Source: Micromussa lordhowensis (taxonomy: Eukaryota; Cnidaria; Anthozoa; Scleractinia; Lobophylliidae). From it: a DNA stretch of 64,000 bases. Within the stretch, counting starts at the first letter, position 1. The number at the start of each line of letters is the position of its first letter. The position numbers were made by a program, and so were the translations under genes. The DNA is taken from positions 21,704,021 through 21,768,020 of the forward strand of contig OZ026597.1 in the NCBI GenBank assembly GCA_964020085.1. The letters run 5' to 3'. Shown piece after piece: positions 51,416 through 64,000 of the stretch. The notes under the pieces were generated by a model, which worked only from the letters and a program-made list of their open reading frames with translations, was not told the DNA's origin and did not search any database.

Positions 51416-54400
51416 TTAAAAAGAAACAACAAAGGAACCACGAGAGAAAGAACCTATTAGGCCAGAAGCACCCCACTGACGAGTAAAGTAACGCTTACGA
51501 CGGGGGGAGACGAACCGTTTAGAGAAGAGAGGGAGATAAAACTTGACTCGAGCCCGAAGAGCAGCGAGCAGACGCACAGCGCTAGGAGGAACAGAACGAA
51601 AACGGAAGTCATTGCGCTGTAATCAAATAAAGAACTTGCAAACATAGAGAAGGTAGGAGAAGACCTTAGGAACACAATGAAACTCATCAGGATTGAAGCC
51701 GAACAGCAGATGACGGACATAAAGTGAAGGGGCCAGAGGGGTGGGTGGATAAGAGCGTCTGAATCCAGGCAATCCCACTCTGGGCCAGAGGGCAGGAAAA
51801 GAAAAGGTGCTCAAGAGACTCAGTGGGATAACCACAAAAACAGGACATGGGGACAGCATAACCAAAGGAGGACAACCTCTCAGCGGTATAAGGTACACCA
51901 TGACAAATCTTCCAATTCAGATCAATCACTTTACGATCCAGGGGGAAAAAAATAGCTGCTTCCAAATTGCGGGCCAATCAAGGCGACCAAAAGAAGGAAA
52001 AAACTTGACCACGCAGTGGGGGCGACAAGGATGTAAATCCAGTAGGAGCTGGTAAGAGGATTTACAGGAAAGGGATGAGGCAACCAAAGGGGAGCTGGAT
52101 AAGGAACCAATGGTCAGCTCACCATTGACTGCAGAACCGTCAGAAGCACACCAAGCTTGGAGCAAAGCAGCATAAAAAGGAGGCAGGAGACCCGATGGAA
52201 AACCAAAAAGGTCAGAGAAGACCTCCATTGGGCTAACCCCAAAACGATCGAAAAACCAGAAAGTCATGAGGGAGACCCAAACATTGGGGGACGAAAGATA
52301 ACGTCGAACCCACTGGACCAAGAAAGCGTTGACTTTGAATTTAGTGCTAACGACACTGAAACCACCTTCAGAACAGGAATGTATGACCACATTCCTAGCA
52401 ACAAGGTCACGCTTTTGATTCCAGAAAAACTTGAAGACAAGGCTCTCAAGCTCAGCCAAGATGTTAGGGGGCATGTACACCAGGGAGGCGACATACCAAA
52501 TCCTCGAAAGGGCTAAAGCATTAAAAAACAAGTGCTTTGCCACTGAAGGAGAGAGAGCGGGTCCGCCAGGAAGACAGACACTTCTCAACAGCAGATATAC
52601 GAGGGCGCCAGTTAGCTTCCACTAAGTCCTCATTGCCAATAAAAACACCAAGGACCTTAATTTTGACAGAGGTCCACTGGATTGGGACCGGAGAATCAAC
52701 ACGACCACGCCACGAACCAAGCCAGAGGCCCTCACATTTGTCAAGATTCAATTTGGACCCAGTCCCCTTTTCAAACTTACTATAAGTGTCAAAAACAGCA
52801 CAGGTTGAGCTATCAGAGGTTGAGATAACAGAGGTATCATCAGCATAGAGGGACACAACAGGAAGGGGGTTAGCGGCATTGGGCAGAGTGATACCAGAGA
52901 TGCCAGGATGACAGCGGATGTTGCACGCCAGAACCTCCATAGTGAGGACATACAGAAGAGGGGACAAGGGACAACCTTGCCGAACACCTCGACTGGGAGA
53001 AAAAGGATCAGAAAAGTAGCCATTGACAAAAACCGTACTACAAACGTCGGAATAGAGCAATCTGACCCAGGAGATAAAAGAAGGGCCAAAACCCATAGCA
53101 CTCAACGTTGAAAAAAGGAACTGCCAATCAACCCGGTCGAAGGCTTTCTCTTGGTCTAGAGAGAGAATTGCCACCGGGAGGTCCTTCTCGTTGGCAAAAT
53201 CCACTACATCGCGCAAAAAGGCAACATTCTCTCCAATGTATCTCCCGGGGACTCCACAGGTCTGGTCAGAGGACACAAAAAAATGAATGACCTTCAAAAG
53301 TCTACCAGCAAGAGCGCGAGCACAAAGTTTGTAATCGACATTGAGGAGGCTAATCGGCCTCCAATTCTTATGAAGAAGACGATCACCTTTCTTAAAGGAA
53401 AGGGAAATAATCGCAGTGCGTTGAGATTTCGATAAAAGGCCAGATTCAAAGGACGCATTGAGGACATCGACAAGGTCACTACCAAGAGTATCCCAGAATG
53501 CCAAATAAAACTCAGCCGGAAAGCCATCAGACCCAGGAGTTTTACCACGGGCCATACCATTTAAGGCGGCAAAAACTTCATCAGATGACAAAGGCCCTTC
53601 ACAAGACAAGACCTCACCCGGAGGGAGCGACAGAGTGGCGTTACCTAACAAGTCACGCTGGGTATTCAGATCAATGGAGCCAGCAGTAAAAAGGTCAAGA
53701 TAAAACGAACGCCAAGAAGAACAAATGGATGATATGTCAGAAACAACAACACCATCAGAGCCACGCATAGCAGCAATCCAACGATCAGAGGAATTCTTCT
53801 TCTCAAGGCGAAGGAAATAACTAGTCGACTGCTCACCATCCTCAGCCCACTTAACCCGAGAGCGAATCTGGGCTCCTTTGGCAGCAACAAGGTCAATTTC
53901 GGCAATTTGAGACTGGACAGATTCAAGAATATCCAGGCAAGAAACGACTCCGGAGTCCACACGGGACTTAAGGTGAGAAGCCAAATTAACAAGAAGGCTG
54001 CGTCTAAGAGTACGTTCAGAAGCCAATTTGGCACAATGAGTGATGGCAATACCTTTGATTTTAGATTTACCAGAGTCCCACCAATTCTGCAAGGACGAAA
54101 AACAAGATTTACGCAATTGCCACTTAGACCAGAACGCCTTGACTTTCGAAGCAAAATTTTCATCTTTAAGAATACTAATGTTTAATTTCCATTTCCCAGG
54201 GCCACGAGGACAGACTTCCGGGACAGTAATATTGAGACAAACTAGAGAGTGATCAGAAAAAGGGCAAGGGATAATGGAACAGGAATTAGCAAAAGGAGCC
54301 CACGCATAAGGGCAGCCAATGAAATCAATACGGGGTGAGATCGAACCATCAGGCTTATCCCAGGTGAAGCCAGAGGCGTCAGGGTGAAATGAACGCCACA

Positions 54401-54932
54401 TGTCAATAATACAACAATCTTGGAAGAAGGACAGTAGCGTGTCACAGCTTTCCCTACCAGAATCGGGAGGAACAATACCACGTCGGTCAGTGACCCTGTT
54501 AAATACAGCATTAAAGTCACCACACACAAAGGTGGGGACTGAGGGATCGACCACCGGAACACAGGAGACAAAGAAATCGTCACGTTGGGGATTGCGGTTG
54601 GGAGCGTATAGAGATGCAATACGAAAGATCACGCCGCGAAAGGAAAATTCGGTCAGGATAAAACGACCGTTGGAATCAAACCATGAATTTGAAATTTGGA
54701 AACGAGGCCTGAATAAAAGGACCGTCCCACACGAGTGACAGGAACCAGGGGACACCACAGCTGACCAACCGTAAGACGAAAACCAGAAATTTGCTTCATC
54801 AGCTGATAACACATGCGTTTCCTGTAGGCACGCAAAGTCTACAGAAAGATGACTAAGCCACTGCATAAAACCCATTCGTTTGTTTTCATCACGCAAGCCA
54901 TTTGCGTTTACTGTAACTAATTGAAGAGCCAT
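51416..54932 (-). pseudogene. LINE ORF2: AP endonuclease and reverse transcriptase, frameshifted
   Basis: Starts at ATG 54932 (MALQLVTVNANGLRD). Residues 1-230 are an APE-type endonuclease: VTVNANGLRD, CLQETHV, SLYAPN, GDFNAV, and SDHSLV near the end. RT motifs follow: RPISLLNVDYKL, ILSLDQEKAFDRVDW, GVRQGCPLSPLLYVL, and catalytic YADDTSV. The QEKAFDRVDW and ADDT forms point to the L1/Tx1 group. The first frame stops at 52521; homology jumps frame at about 52550 (NALALSRIWYVASLV), again near 51970, where the C-terminal C-x-C zinc motif lies (MSCFCGYPTESLEHLFFSCP), and again near 51700, followed by an in-frame TGA near 51630. The product would nick target DNA and prime reverse transcription. 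This copy cannot make it in one piece. Confidence 0.85.
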
Positions 54933-54966
54933 GACGGAGAATTAGATTGAGAAACAAAAACCAGAG

Positions 54967-56544
54967 TTAAGATGGGGGAACACCCGCAATGGGATGACTC
55001 CCCGCTGACCGCTTCGTAGAGGAAAGACCCTCAGTATGCAAAGACACAGGATCAGGGTCATCTGAAGAATCAGACTCACCCGAGCACACCTTACGCTTCC
55101 GGGTGCCACCGCTGGTATCCATGAGGTCATCACTTTCAACCTCGTTGTCATCATCCACAATACAGACAACAGGAATTTTAGGTGGAACAGCACTAGGATC
55201 AGGAGTACTTTTACTCGCTGAACCACTCCCATTACAACCACGGAATTTTGGACGGAGCACTTTTAGGATCAGGAGCATTTTACTCACTGAAACATTCTCC
55301 TTACAGCTGCCAGGAACTTTGGATGAAACAGTTTTAGCAACAGGAACACCCCTGTTCACTGACACAACAGGAATTTTGGACGGACCAGTTTTAGGATTAG
55401 GAGCACTTTTGCCCACATTAATCATACTACTATTAGTTTCATTATTATTTTCATTTCCATTTTCTTCAACATTTCCTTTAGTTAGAATATTACTGTAACT
55501 AGGTTTAACAGGAATATTACAGAGGATACTCTGGCTATCATCAGTAAATTGAGAAATACTTTGGGAAGGAGGCTGAGAAACAGAAGGAAACTCAGTAATG
55601 TCAGCACGCGACCCATCGGTATCATCACTATCATCATCATCATCATCATCATCAGATGAAGCAAAAAGCTCATTGAGGACCCCATCAGCCGCCGAAACAA
55701 CTGTCTCGACAGACATGGACCTCACACTAGCACCACTGGGGTTAACTTCAGCAGAGTTAATGTCACCACCAACACCAGCAACATCTGACGCGGTGCTATC
55801 TACAACGTCAGCATCAGACCCACCAGAAACCGCACTGTCAACAGATCCATCAGTTGAAACGGGCCCAGCACTCTCAGGAGCAGGGGGCCGAGAGGGGGCA
55901 TCAGATGAAGGGGCAACGTCATCAGCAGCACCAGCAGCCTGATCAGCAGGAGTGTCATCCGCCGAAGAGGCAGCTGCTCGGGGACCCTGATTGTTCCAAG
56001 GATTAGTACAATTCCTGGCAAAATGGTCCCTCGAGCCACACAACCGACACTTGTCCTTATTCGGGCAGTCAGCAGCCCGGTGACCCTTGCCACCGCACAG
56101 GTTGCAGACCAGCGGCTGACCTTTGAACCACACACGGCACATATAGCCCTCGATATTAACTAGACGAGTACCGGTGTACACTCTGGAGTGCGAAATGTAT
56201 TTTTGGCAACGAACAGATTTAACAGTACCATAAGTACCAAAAAAGGCACTAATGGGTTCGTCGTCGTCCTCATAGGGATAATCAAAAAGATGAACAATGG
56301 TGGTAGGAGGACCCCCGTCCATCCTACACCACATATCAAAGAGTCTCACTCCCTTTTCTTGTAGAGCCGAGACAGCGGCCGTCTCATCATCAAAAGTGAC
56401 CCTAATAAGGTCAAAGAATTGCTGTACGCAATGAACATTATAGTCATTAAAACGACTGAGAACAGCCTCAAGAATTTCATCACGAGATTTACCGGATAAT
56501 TTTCTTCCGGTATGGATATTAACAGTACGACGTTGATTATGCAT
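54967..56544 (-). CDS. LINE ORF1: RRM-like and zinc-knuckle RNA-binding protein
   Basis: I start at ATG 56544 (MHNQRRTVNIHTGRK), the first Met after the leader; the frame is open a little upstream. It gives 525 aa without a break. Residues about 5-115 look like an RRM-type fold seen in L1/Tx1 ORF1 proteins (VQQFFDLIRVTFDDE). Two CCHC knuckles follow (CNLCGGKGHRAADCP, CRLCGSRDHFARNC) at about 135-170. The rest is Asp/Ser/Pro-rich, with a poly-Asp tract from a GAT microsatellite. The protein binds LINE RNA. The stop lies 34 bp before ORF2. Confidence 0.85.
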   Translation of the reverse strand: MHNQRRTVNIHTGRKLSGKSRDEILEAVLSRFNDYNVHCVQQFFDLIRVTFDDETAAVSALQEKGVRLFDMWCRMDGGPPTTIVHLFDYPYEDDDEPISAFFGTYGTVKSVRCQKYISHSRVYTGTRLVNIEGYMCRVWFKGQPLVCNLCGGKGHRAADCPNKDKCRLCGSRDHFARNCTNPWNNQGPRAAASSADDTPADQAAGAADDVAPSSDAPSRPPAPESAGPVSTDGSVDSAVSGGSDADVVDSTASDVAGVGGDINSAEVNPSGASVRSMSVETVVSAADGVLNELFASSDDDDDDDDSDDTDGSRADITEFPSVSQPPSQSISQFTDDSQSILCNIPVKPSYSNILTKGNVEENGNENNNETNSSMINVGKSAPNPKTGPSKIPVVSVNRGVPVAKTVSSKVPGSCKENVSVSKMLLILKVLRPKFRGCNGSGSASKSTPDPSAVPPKIPVVCIVDDDNEVESDDLMDTSGGTRKRKVCSGESDSSDDPDPVSLHTEGLSSTKRSAGSHPIAGVPPS

Positions 56545-56549
56545 GATTA

Positions 56550-57050
56550 AACTAAATATAACTAACAAATATCAATGTAGTAATAACAAGAAGCAAAGGC
56601 AAAGCACAAAGAACAGCAAAAAGCAAGGAAAAAGGCCAAAAAGGCCAGAAGGCTGAACAAAAGTACAAAGGCCCCGAAAGTGGCCCAAAAAGCGAAAAGC
56701 AAAAACAAAGGCCCCGAGGAAGCCCAAAAACTTAGCAAAATACAAAGGCCCCCGAAAGTGGCCCGCAAAGCACAAAAAGGCCCCGAAAAAGGCCGAAAAG
56801 CTACAAAAAGAAAAAGGGGCTAACTAGAATGGCCCAAAAACGCAAAAAGGCCCGAAAAGCCCAAAAAGGCCCCGAAAAATGGCCTAGCGGCGAAAAGAAA
56901 GAAAAAGGCCCACAACGGCCAAAAGCCAAGCTAAAGTGGGCAGAAGAAATGCGAAAACGCACTCGAACTGCCGAAAAAGAAACCGGATGGGTGACAACAC
57001 CCCACCGGCGGGCGGTAACGGATGGGTGACCCCAAACGTCAGAAAGCCGG
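56550..57050 (-). repeat. LINE 5' UTR with ggccccgaaa tandem words
   Basis: aaaggccccgaaa, aaaggcccaaaa and similar words recur about 15 times at 56630-56920 (plus strand). Tandem promoter monomers of this kind are known in L1-type 5' UTRs; here it is inference from position. The catggatgggtgac words near 56980-57030 are duplicated. Confidence 0.6.
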
Positions 57051-57129
57051 CTTACCCCAGGTTATGGTCAGAACGACCAAGCATAAGTCCCTGGGCGGGT
57101 CACCGGATAAATAAAAGCAAATCGAAAGG

Positions 57130-58800
57130 CAAATTCAAAAAGCAGCTATACGATACCACAAGGAAGTCAAGTCAGTATACCACAATGATCCACACCAAAG
57201 GAGAGCACAAGGTCCACCAGAATCTTGCTTCCTACCTCGTTGGCATACTTCAACCAATTTCCACCAACCAGCACACGGTTAAAGATTCATTTAGTTTTGC
57301 AGATTGGGCCAAAACATACAAACATAACAACGGAATAATGTGTTCTCTGGATGTCACTTCTCTATTTACAAATGTGCCACTTGATGAAACAATACAGATT
57401 TGTCTTGACAGATTGTATTCTCTCCCTGATCCTCCGCAATTACCTCGTTCTGTTTTGAAAGATCTATTACAGTTCGCCACTAAGAAGAGTCACTTTATAT
57501 TTGATGGGCAATACTACGATCAGATTGATGGTGTAGCCATGGGTTCACCCTTAGGCCCCGTTTTGGCTAACATTTTCATGTGCCACTTTGAAGAAAAATG
57601 GTTGACGAAGAGCAGATTCTGCCCTTCACATTGGTTCAGATATGTAGATGACACCTTCACCACGTTTGACAGCAAAAACAAGGCTAATGAGTTTTTAAAT
57701 TTTCTAAATAGTCGACACGATAGCATCAAGTTTACTATTGAATTCGAAGAAGACAATAAGATTCCATTTTTAGACATCCTTCTCAAACGCTGCCCTGACA
57801 ACACTCTCTCTACATCTGTCTACCGGAAAAAGACATTCACAGGCCTTTATACCAAGTGGGATTCATTCACACCTCGTAAGTACAAAATCAACCTCATCCG
57901 CACTCTCACCTATCGATGCTTCCGAATTTGCTCCTCGCCATCTTTATTACAGGCCGCTATCAAAGATCTGAGAAAGCTCTTGTTGCAAAATGGTTACCCT
58001 CAAGGTGTTATCACGTTCAACATTAACGATGTATTGAACAAAAGTAAAAACAAACCAAATAACTCTGTTCAGGCTACAGTCCCCAAAAAAGATATCTTAA
58101 TCGTGTTACCCTACTTAGGTTTTCACAGTAACCAGGTCACGAAACGTCTGAAATCCTGCGTATACAATTTGTACTCTTTCGTCAATCTCAAGATCATTTT
58201 CCAAAACACACGCCGCATCAAATCCTTTTTTCCATACAAAGATCGCTTGAACCGATCTCAGAGGTCCAAAGGGGGGATCTATAAAGCTGGTTGCTGGAAC
58301 TGTGATGAATTCTACATTGGCAAAACAAAACGAAGACTCCATGATAGAAAAACAGAACATTTCAAAGCCCTCGCGAAAAGTGACCATTCATCAGCCATTG
58401 CTGATCATGTAAAAACCACTGGTCACGACATTAAATGGGATCACTTTGACATTGTAGCGTCCGGAAAAACTGACGTTCATTGCAAAATTAAAGAGACTCT
58501 GTTCATTCAAGAGCTAAAGCCTTCCCTTAATGTCAATATTAGTAGTGAGAAGTTGTTGCTGTTTTAACTATTACTCCTCATTATGTCAAAACACGTACTG
58601 CTGCAGATATTTTTCTCAGTCTAGGTTCCAGACCTCTATTGTTTTACGATATATATATAGGTTTCAAATATTGTAACGGTCACTTTTGAAAATGTATGTT
58701 GACTAGCATACGAAACGTCAAGTTCTATAAAAATGCATTGGAATACAATATTCATCACCGCTGTATGTGTTATTTTCTTAATCAAGCTTCGATGGCCTAA
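57130..58800 (+). mobile_element. Penelope-like element, 5'-truncated
   Basis: Contains the C-terminal two thirds of the single Penelope ORF and a 3' tail with the characteristic catacgaaacgtcaagttct (58706 on). The 5' end meets the 5' end of the oppositely oriented LINE at about 57060-57130. Confidence 0.8.
57185..58567 (+). CDS. Penelope-like reverse transcriptase with GIY-YIG endonuclease, N-terminally truncated
   Basis: The frame has been open since 56936, but the part before about 57190 looks like LINE leader, so the Met at 57185 is only the first plausible start; the true N-terminus is missing. RT motifs: CSLDVTSLFTNVPLDE, DGVAMGSPLGPVLANIFM, catalytic RYVDDTF, and NKIPFLDILL. After a Cys/His linker comes the endonuclease: GGIYKAGCWNCDEFYIGKTK with RRLHDRKTEH (GIY, YIG and catalytic Arg), ending QELKPSLNVN. 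Penelope proteins are usually about 700-850 aa; here 460 aa remain, lacking the first RT motifs, so this copy is inactive though otherwise unbroken. Confidence 0.85.
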   Translation: MIHTKGEHKVHQNLASYLVGILQPISTNQHTVKDSFSFADWAKTYKHNNGIMCSLDVTSLFTNVPLDETIQICLDRLYSLPDPPQLPRSVLKDLLQFATKKSHFIFDGQYYDQIDGVAMGSPLGPVLANIFMCHFEEKWLTKSRFCPSHWFRYVDDTFTTFDSKNKANEFLNFLNSRHDSIKFTIEFEEDNKIPFLDILLKRCPDNTLSTSVYRKKTFTGLYTKWDSFTPRKYKINLIRTLTYRCFRICSSPSLLQAAIKDLRKLLLQNGYPQGVITFNINDVLNKSKNKPNNSVQATVPKKDILIVLPYLGFHSNQVTKRLKSCVYNLYSFVNLKIIFQNTRRIKSFFPYKDRLNRSQRSKGGIYKAGCWNCDEFYIGKTKRRLHDRKTEHFKALAKSDHSSAIADHVKTTGHDIKWDHFDIVASGKTDVHCKIKETLFIQELKPSLNVNISSEKLLLF

Positions 58801-58873
58801 GAGCAAGAGTTTATATAAAACCAATTCAGTTATAAAAACTGCTATCAATATGGGTCCCTCGTAAAATAATATA

Positions 58874-58944
<71 letters not shown>

Positions 58945-58948
58945 ATAG
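58874..58948 (+). repeat. (AAAT)n microsatellite, about 18 units
   Basis: Uninterrupted aaat units between the Penelope tail and a SINE fragment. Confidence 0.9.
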
Positions 58949-59021
58949 GTAATTGACAAAATAAAATGTGCAAAATCTAACAAGCTGTATAAAAATACTT
59001 TAAATATTGATATAAAAAGAG

Positions 59022-59155
59022 ATGGGTACCGGCAAATTTAATGCTGTGGACAACCCTGCGATGGATTAGCATGCCATCCAAGGGGGAATAGCTACATGCT
59101 ACAGAAAACGGGATAAGCTCCGGCCTTTGGGGCCGCTTGTCTTGTATGCAGCGCC
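59022..59155 (+). mobile_element. 5'-truncated SINE, same family as the copy at 13756
   Basis: gggtaccggcaaatttaatg, ccctgcgatggattagca, ggataagctccggcc and cttgtatgcagc match the body of the full SINE in the same order. The tRNA head is missing. Confidence 0.85.
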
Positions 59156-59329
59156 TCGTACAGAAGATTTGAATATGTACAAAAGATCACCTTTACTTGG
59201 AAAAGTATCAAGTTCCAGAAGTACGCAGATAATATGTTGGAGAAGAAATTCCGTGGAAACCGTTCTGTAAAATTCCATAAAACATACCATGGAAATGCCA
59301 GTTCTGAGCCATTTAACGCCGTTGGGAAC

Positions 59330-59391
59330 ATCGAGGGTCTCGGGGACACAAAACTCACTGTTTCCCTTAGGGCCAGTCATTAAGTGCTTAT
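59330..59391. mobile_element. Single arm of the cccgaggga foldback family
   Basis: acacaaaactcactgtttcc and gggccagtcattaagtgctt match the right arms at 22313 and 48620. Confidence 0.55.
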
Positions 59392-61040
59392 TGATTACGC
59401 TTGGTTAGAAGTAGTTAATACTACCACGTTTAGACCGGTTACTATGATGGCCCATCCATGCTTAAACTCTTTTAAACACCCCCTCCCCTCCCCCGCCCCC
59501 GCCAAAGGAGCGTCTGAACTAGCCGTGTCGCGTTCTTAACAGCTCGGGTAGTGAGAGCATGGTCAAGCTGACCCACCGGTACAAGGAATCTTCTCAATGG
59601 AAAAACAAACATTTTCCAAGCTTAACCAAAATGAACTAAACAAGTGGCCTTAGACGAGAAACACAAGAGAACACTAAGATGCTAGATGCCGTACCGCTCT
59701 TCATGAGGCGTTTATAGACAAATTCACAACTAAAATCGGTCTCGTGTGCTCTTGGTAAATTAATTGCAAAAAATAACTCATTTTCGTTTCTCAATAACCT
59801 TTATCAATTTTGAATGCTGCCACAGATGGATATGGATATTTTACAGATGAAAAACTTAAATCCTTCAGCCGGATTATTAAAATAGCTATTCATCTGTTCA
59901 TTGCTTTTCTTTTCTTCTTAAAACTAAATTTTAAATTTACTAGATCAACTTGCTCAAGTTAACATTTGCTACGCTCATGACGGGGGTAACGTTTCATAGA
60001 AGTTCTCAGTACGTGTGTCTATAACTTCTTAAAGGATTTCATGGGAGAATTTAAATATCAATCCTTTGCCATCATTTACTTAATTCGTATTGCTTTATGA
60101 TACATGTAGTTTATATATCAACACTGCGAAGAGAGATTAAACAGTTATCATAGGTTCAAATTATTTTATCAAAACACTTGTGAAAGAAACAAAAATAACA
60201 GATTCTTCACAGTTGTCAGGACTGTGTAAATCTAGAGTGTGACAAATAAAATATCCGACTCAACCAGTGTTAAATTGACGAGCTCTTGAATTACAGCAAA
60301 TGAATGTCATTCCTGTTCATCCACCAAAAGCGGTCTCGGAAACTAAGCAAAAACAATGCAAATGGGTACTCGTCACTAATGCTCCACTGATTCCACTGCA
60401 TAATAACGAAACCAAGGAAGCAATTAGTTATCTCTGTGTAAACATTTTACTTGGTGATTTGCCTGAACTTCTGGCTCTCTGGTTAAAACCCATCTCTAAG
60501 TTTCCACTTCATTGGTAAAGGTCTCGTGTTGTATCTCATCACTACTTGATTAAAGCCTTGTTTTAATTTCCAGGCGTCGCTTCGATCTTCTTGTAAGTAA
60601 TGGTAGACCAGGGTTAAGTGGTTCAGCACGAACTGGTGACTGCGAGAATCATTTTCACCACAAAGCATTTAAACTATTTTAGCGGTGAAATGATGTTAGT
60701 CGTCTTTTGTGAAGCGTATCCCCTTGTTTAACTTTTTCATTTGAAAGGGATGATGCACTTTAACAGCATCTTTAGTTTAGCATAAAAATTCTGTACAATT
60801 GGAATAGGAAACATTTTTTTGCACATATTTCTCAGTCCAGCTTTTCAGGTGCTGCTAGCCTTTCTGGCCTAGCACATCTCTTTTATAATTCCACTTAAAG
60901 TGGTTGGTCGATTTTAACAGGCCTTCTCCACGCTCAGAGTAAAAACTCTCAACCTAACACTGAACGCGTTCTCGTAACGCTGTTCTTTGACCACTATAGC
61001 AATAACATACTGGCAGCTTGGTCGCCAGCTGTATCTCTTG
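59392..61040. other. Intergenic and 3' flank of PI4KB, no gene seen
   Basis: Probably includes the PI4KB 3' UTR near 61040. Short frames here show no domain. Confidence 0.4.
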
Positions 61041-63986
<2,946 letters not shown>

Positions 63987-64000
63987 TTACACATAAACGC

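Larger units (their letters stand above)
51240..57050 (-). mobile_element. L1/Tx1-like LINE, nearly full length, decayed
   Basis: From 5' to 3' on the minus strand: repeat-rich 5' UTR (57050-56550), ORF1 with zinc knuckles, 34-bp spacer, ORF2 with endonuclease and RT, then a short 3' UTR (51415-51240) with a tRNA T-arm-like hairpin. ORF1 is intact; ORF2 carries several frameshifts. The 3' limit is approximate: pol coding sequence of an LTR element resumes at about 51236. Confidence 0.8.

Overview
The window is nuclear DNA of an animal, most likely a cnidarian and probably a stony coral. Genes are split by GT-AG introns into short exons with consistent phases. Introns are full of foldback elements, SINEs and satellites. 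One gene is a receptor tyrosine kinase joining LamG and fibronectin III domains, an architecture I associate with cnidarians. The genus cannot be fixed from sequence alone.

Left part (1-16.3 kb): two divergent genes share a 274-bp interval. On the minus strand is the N-terminal part of an unrecognised Ser-rich acidic protein (exons 4851-5040, 1708-2159, 1-101; it runs off the left edge). On the plus strand is a complete nine-exon gene for the ESCRT-I subunit MVB12 (5315-16280, 260 aa, MABP plus UMA domains). Its introns carry foldback elements, a TIR element with a 6-bp target duplication and a tRNA-derived SINE with a perfect 13-bp target duplication.

Middle (16.3-49 kb): an intergenic 18-bp satellite (18.1-19.6 kb) is followed by a minus-strand receptor tyrosine kinase spread over 21.2-48.4 kb. 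Thirteen exons were found: LamG, three FN3, a transmembrane exon with an Asn run, and a kinase with all catalytic motifs and an exceptionally long acidic insert. Phases agree across every junction and give 1063 aa, lacking only the 5' end. The 15-kb intron between the second and third FN3 exons holds a 7.7-kb tyrosine-recombinase retrotransposon of Ngaro/PAT type (32634-40317). Its 3' end is an expanded set of split direct repeats. A second satellite with a CCGG palindrome (45.3-46.3 kb) lies in another intron.

Right part (49-64 kb): a pile-up of retroelements. These are the 3' end of an LTR-retrotransposon pol, a nearly full-length but decayed L1/Tx1-like LINE (both minus strand), and a 5'-truncated Penelope-like element on the plus strand abutting the LINE head to head. 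After these come the last five exons of phosphatidylinositol 4-kinase beta (minus strand, 61041-63945), which runs off the right edge.

The host genes are membrane trafficking and signalling genes (ESCRT-I, RTK, PI4KB), but nothing shows a functional cluster. The most unusual items are the RTK with its acidic kinase insert, the retrotransposon with extra B-A repeat units, and the two satellites. All exon limits were read by eye from splice signals and frame; there is no transcript support.
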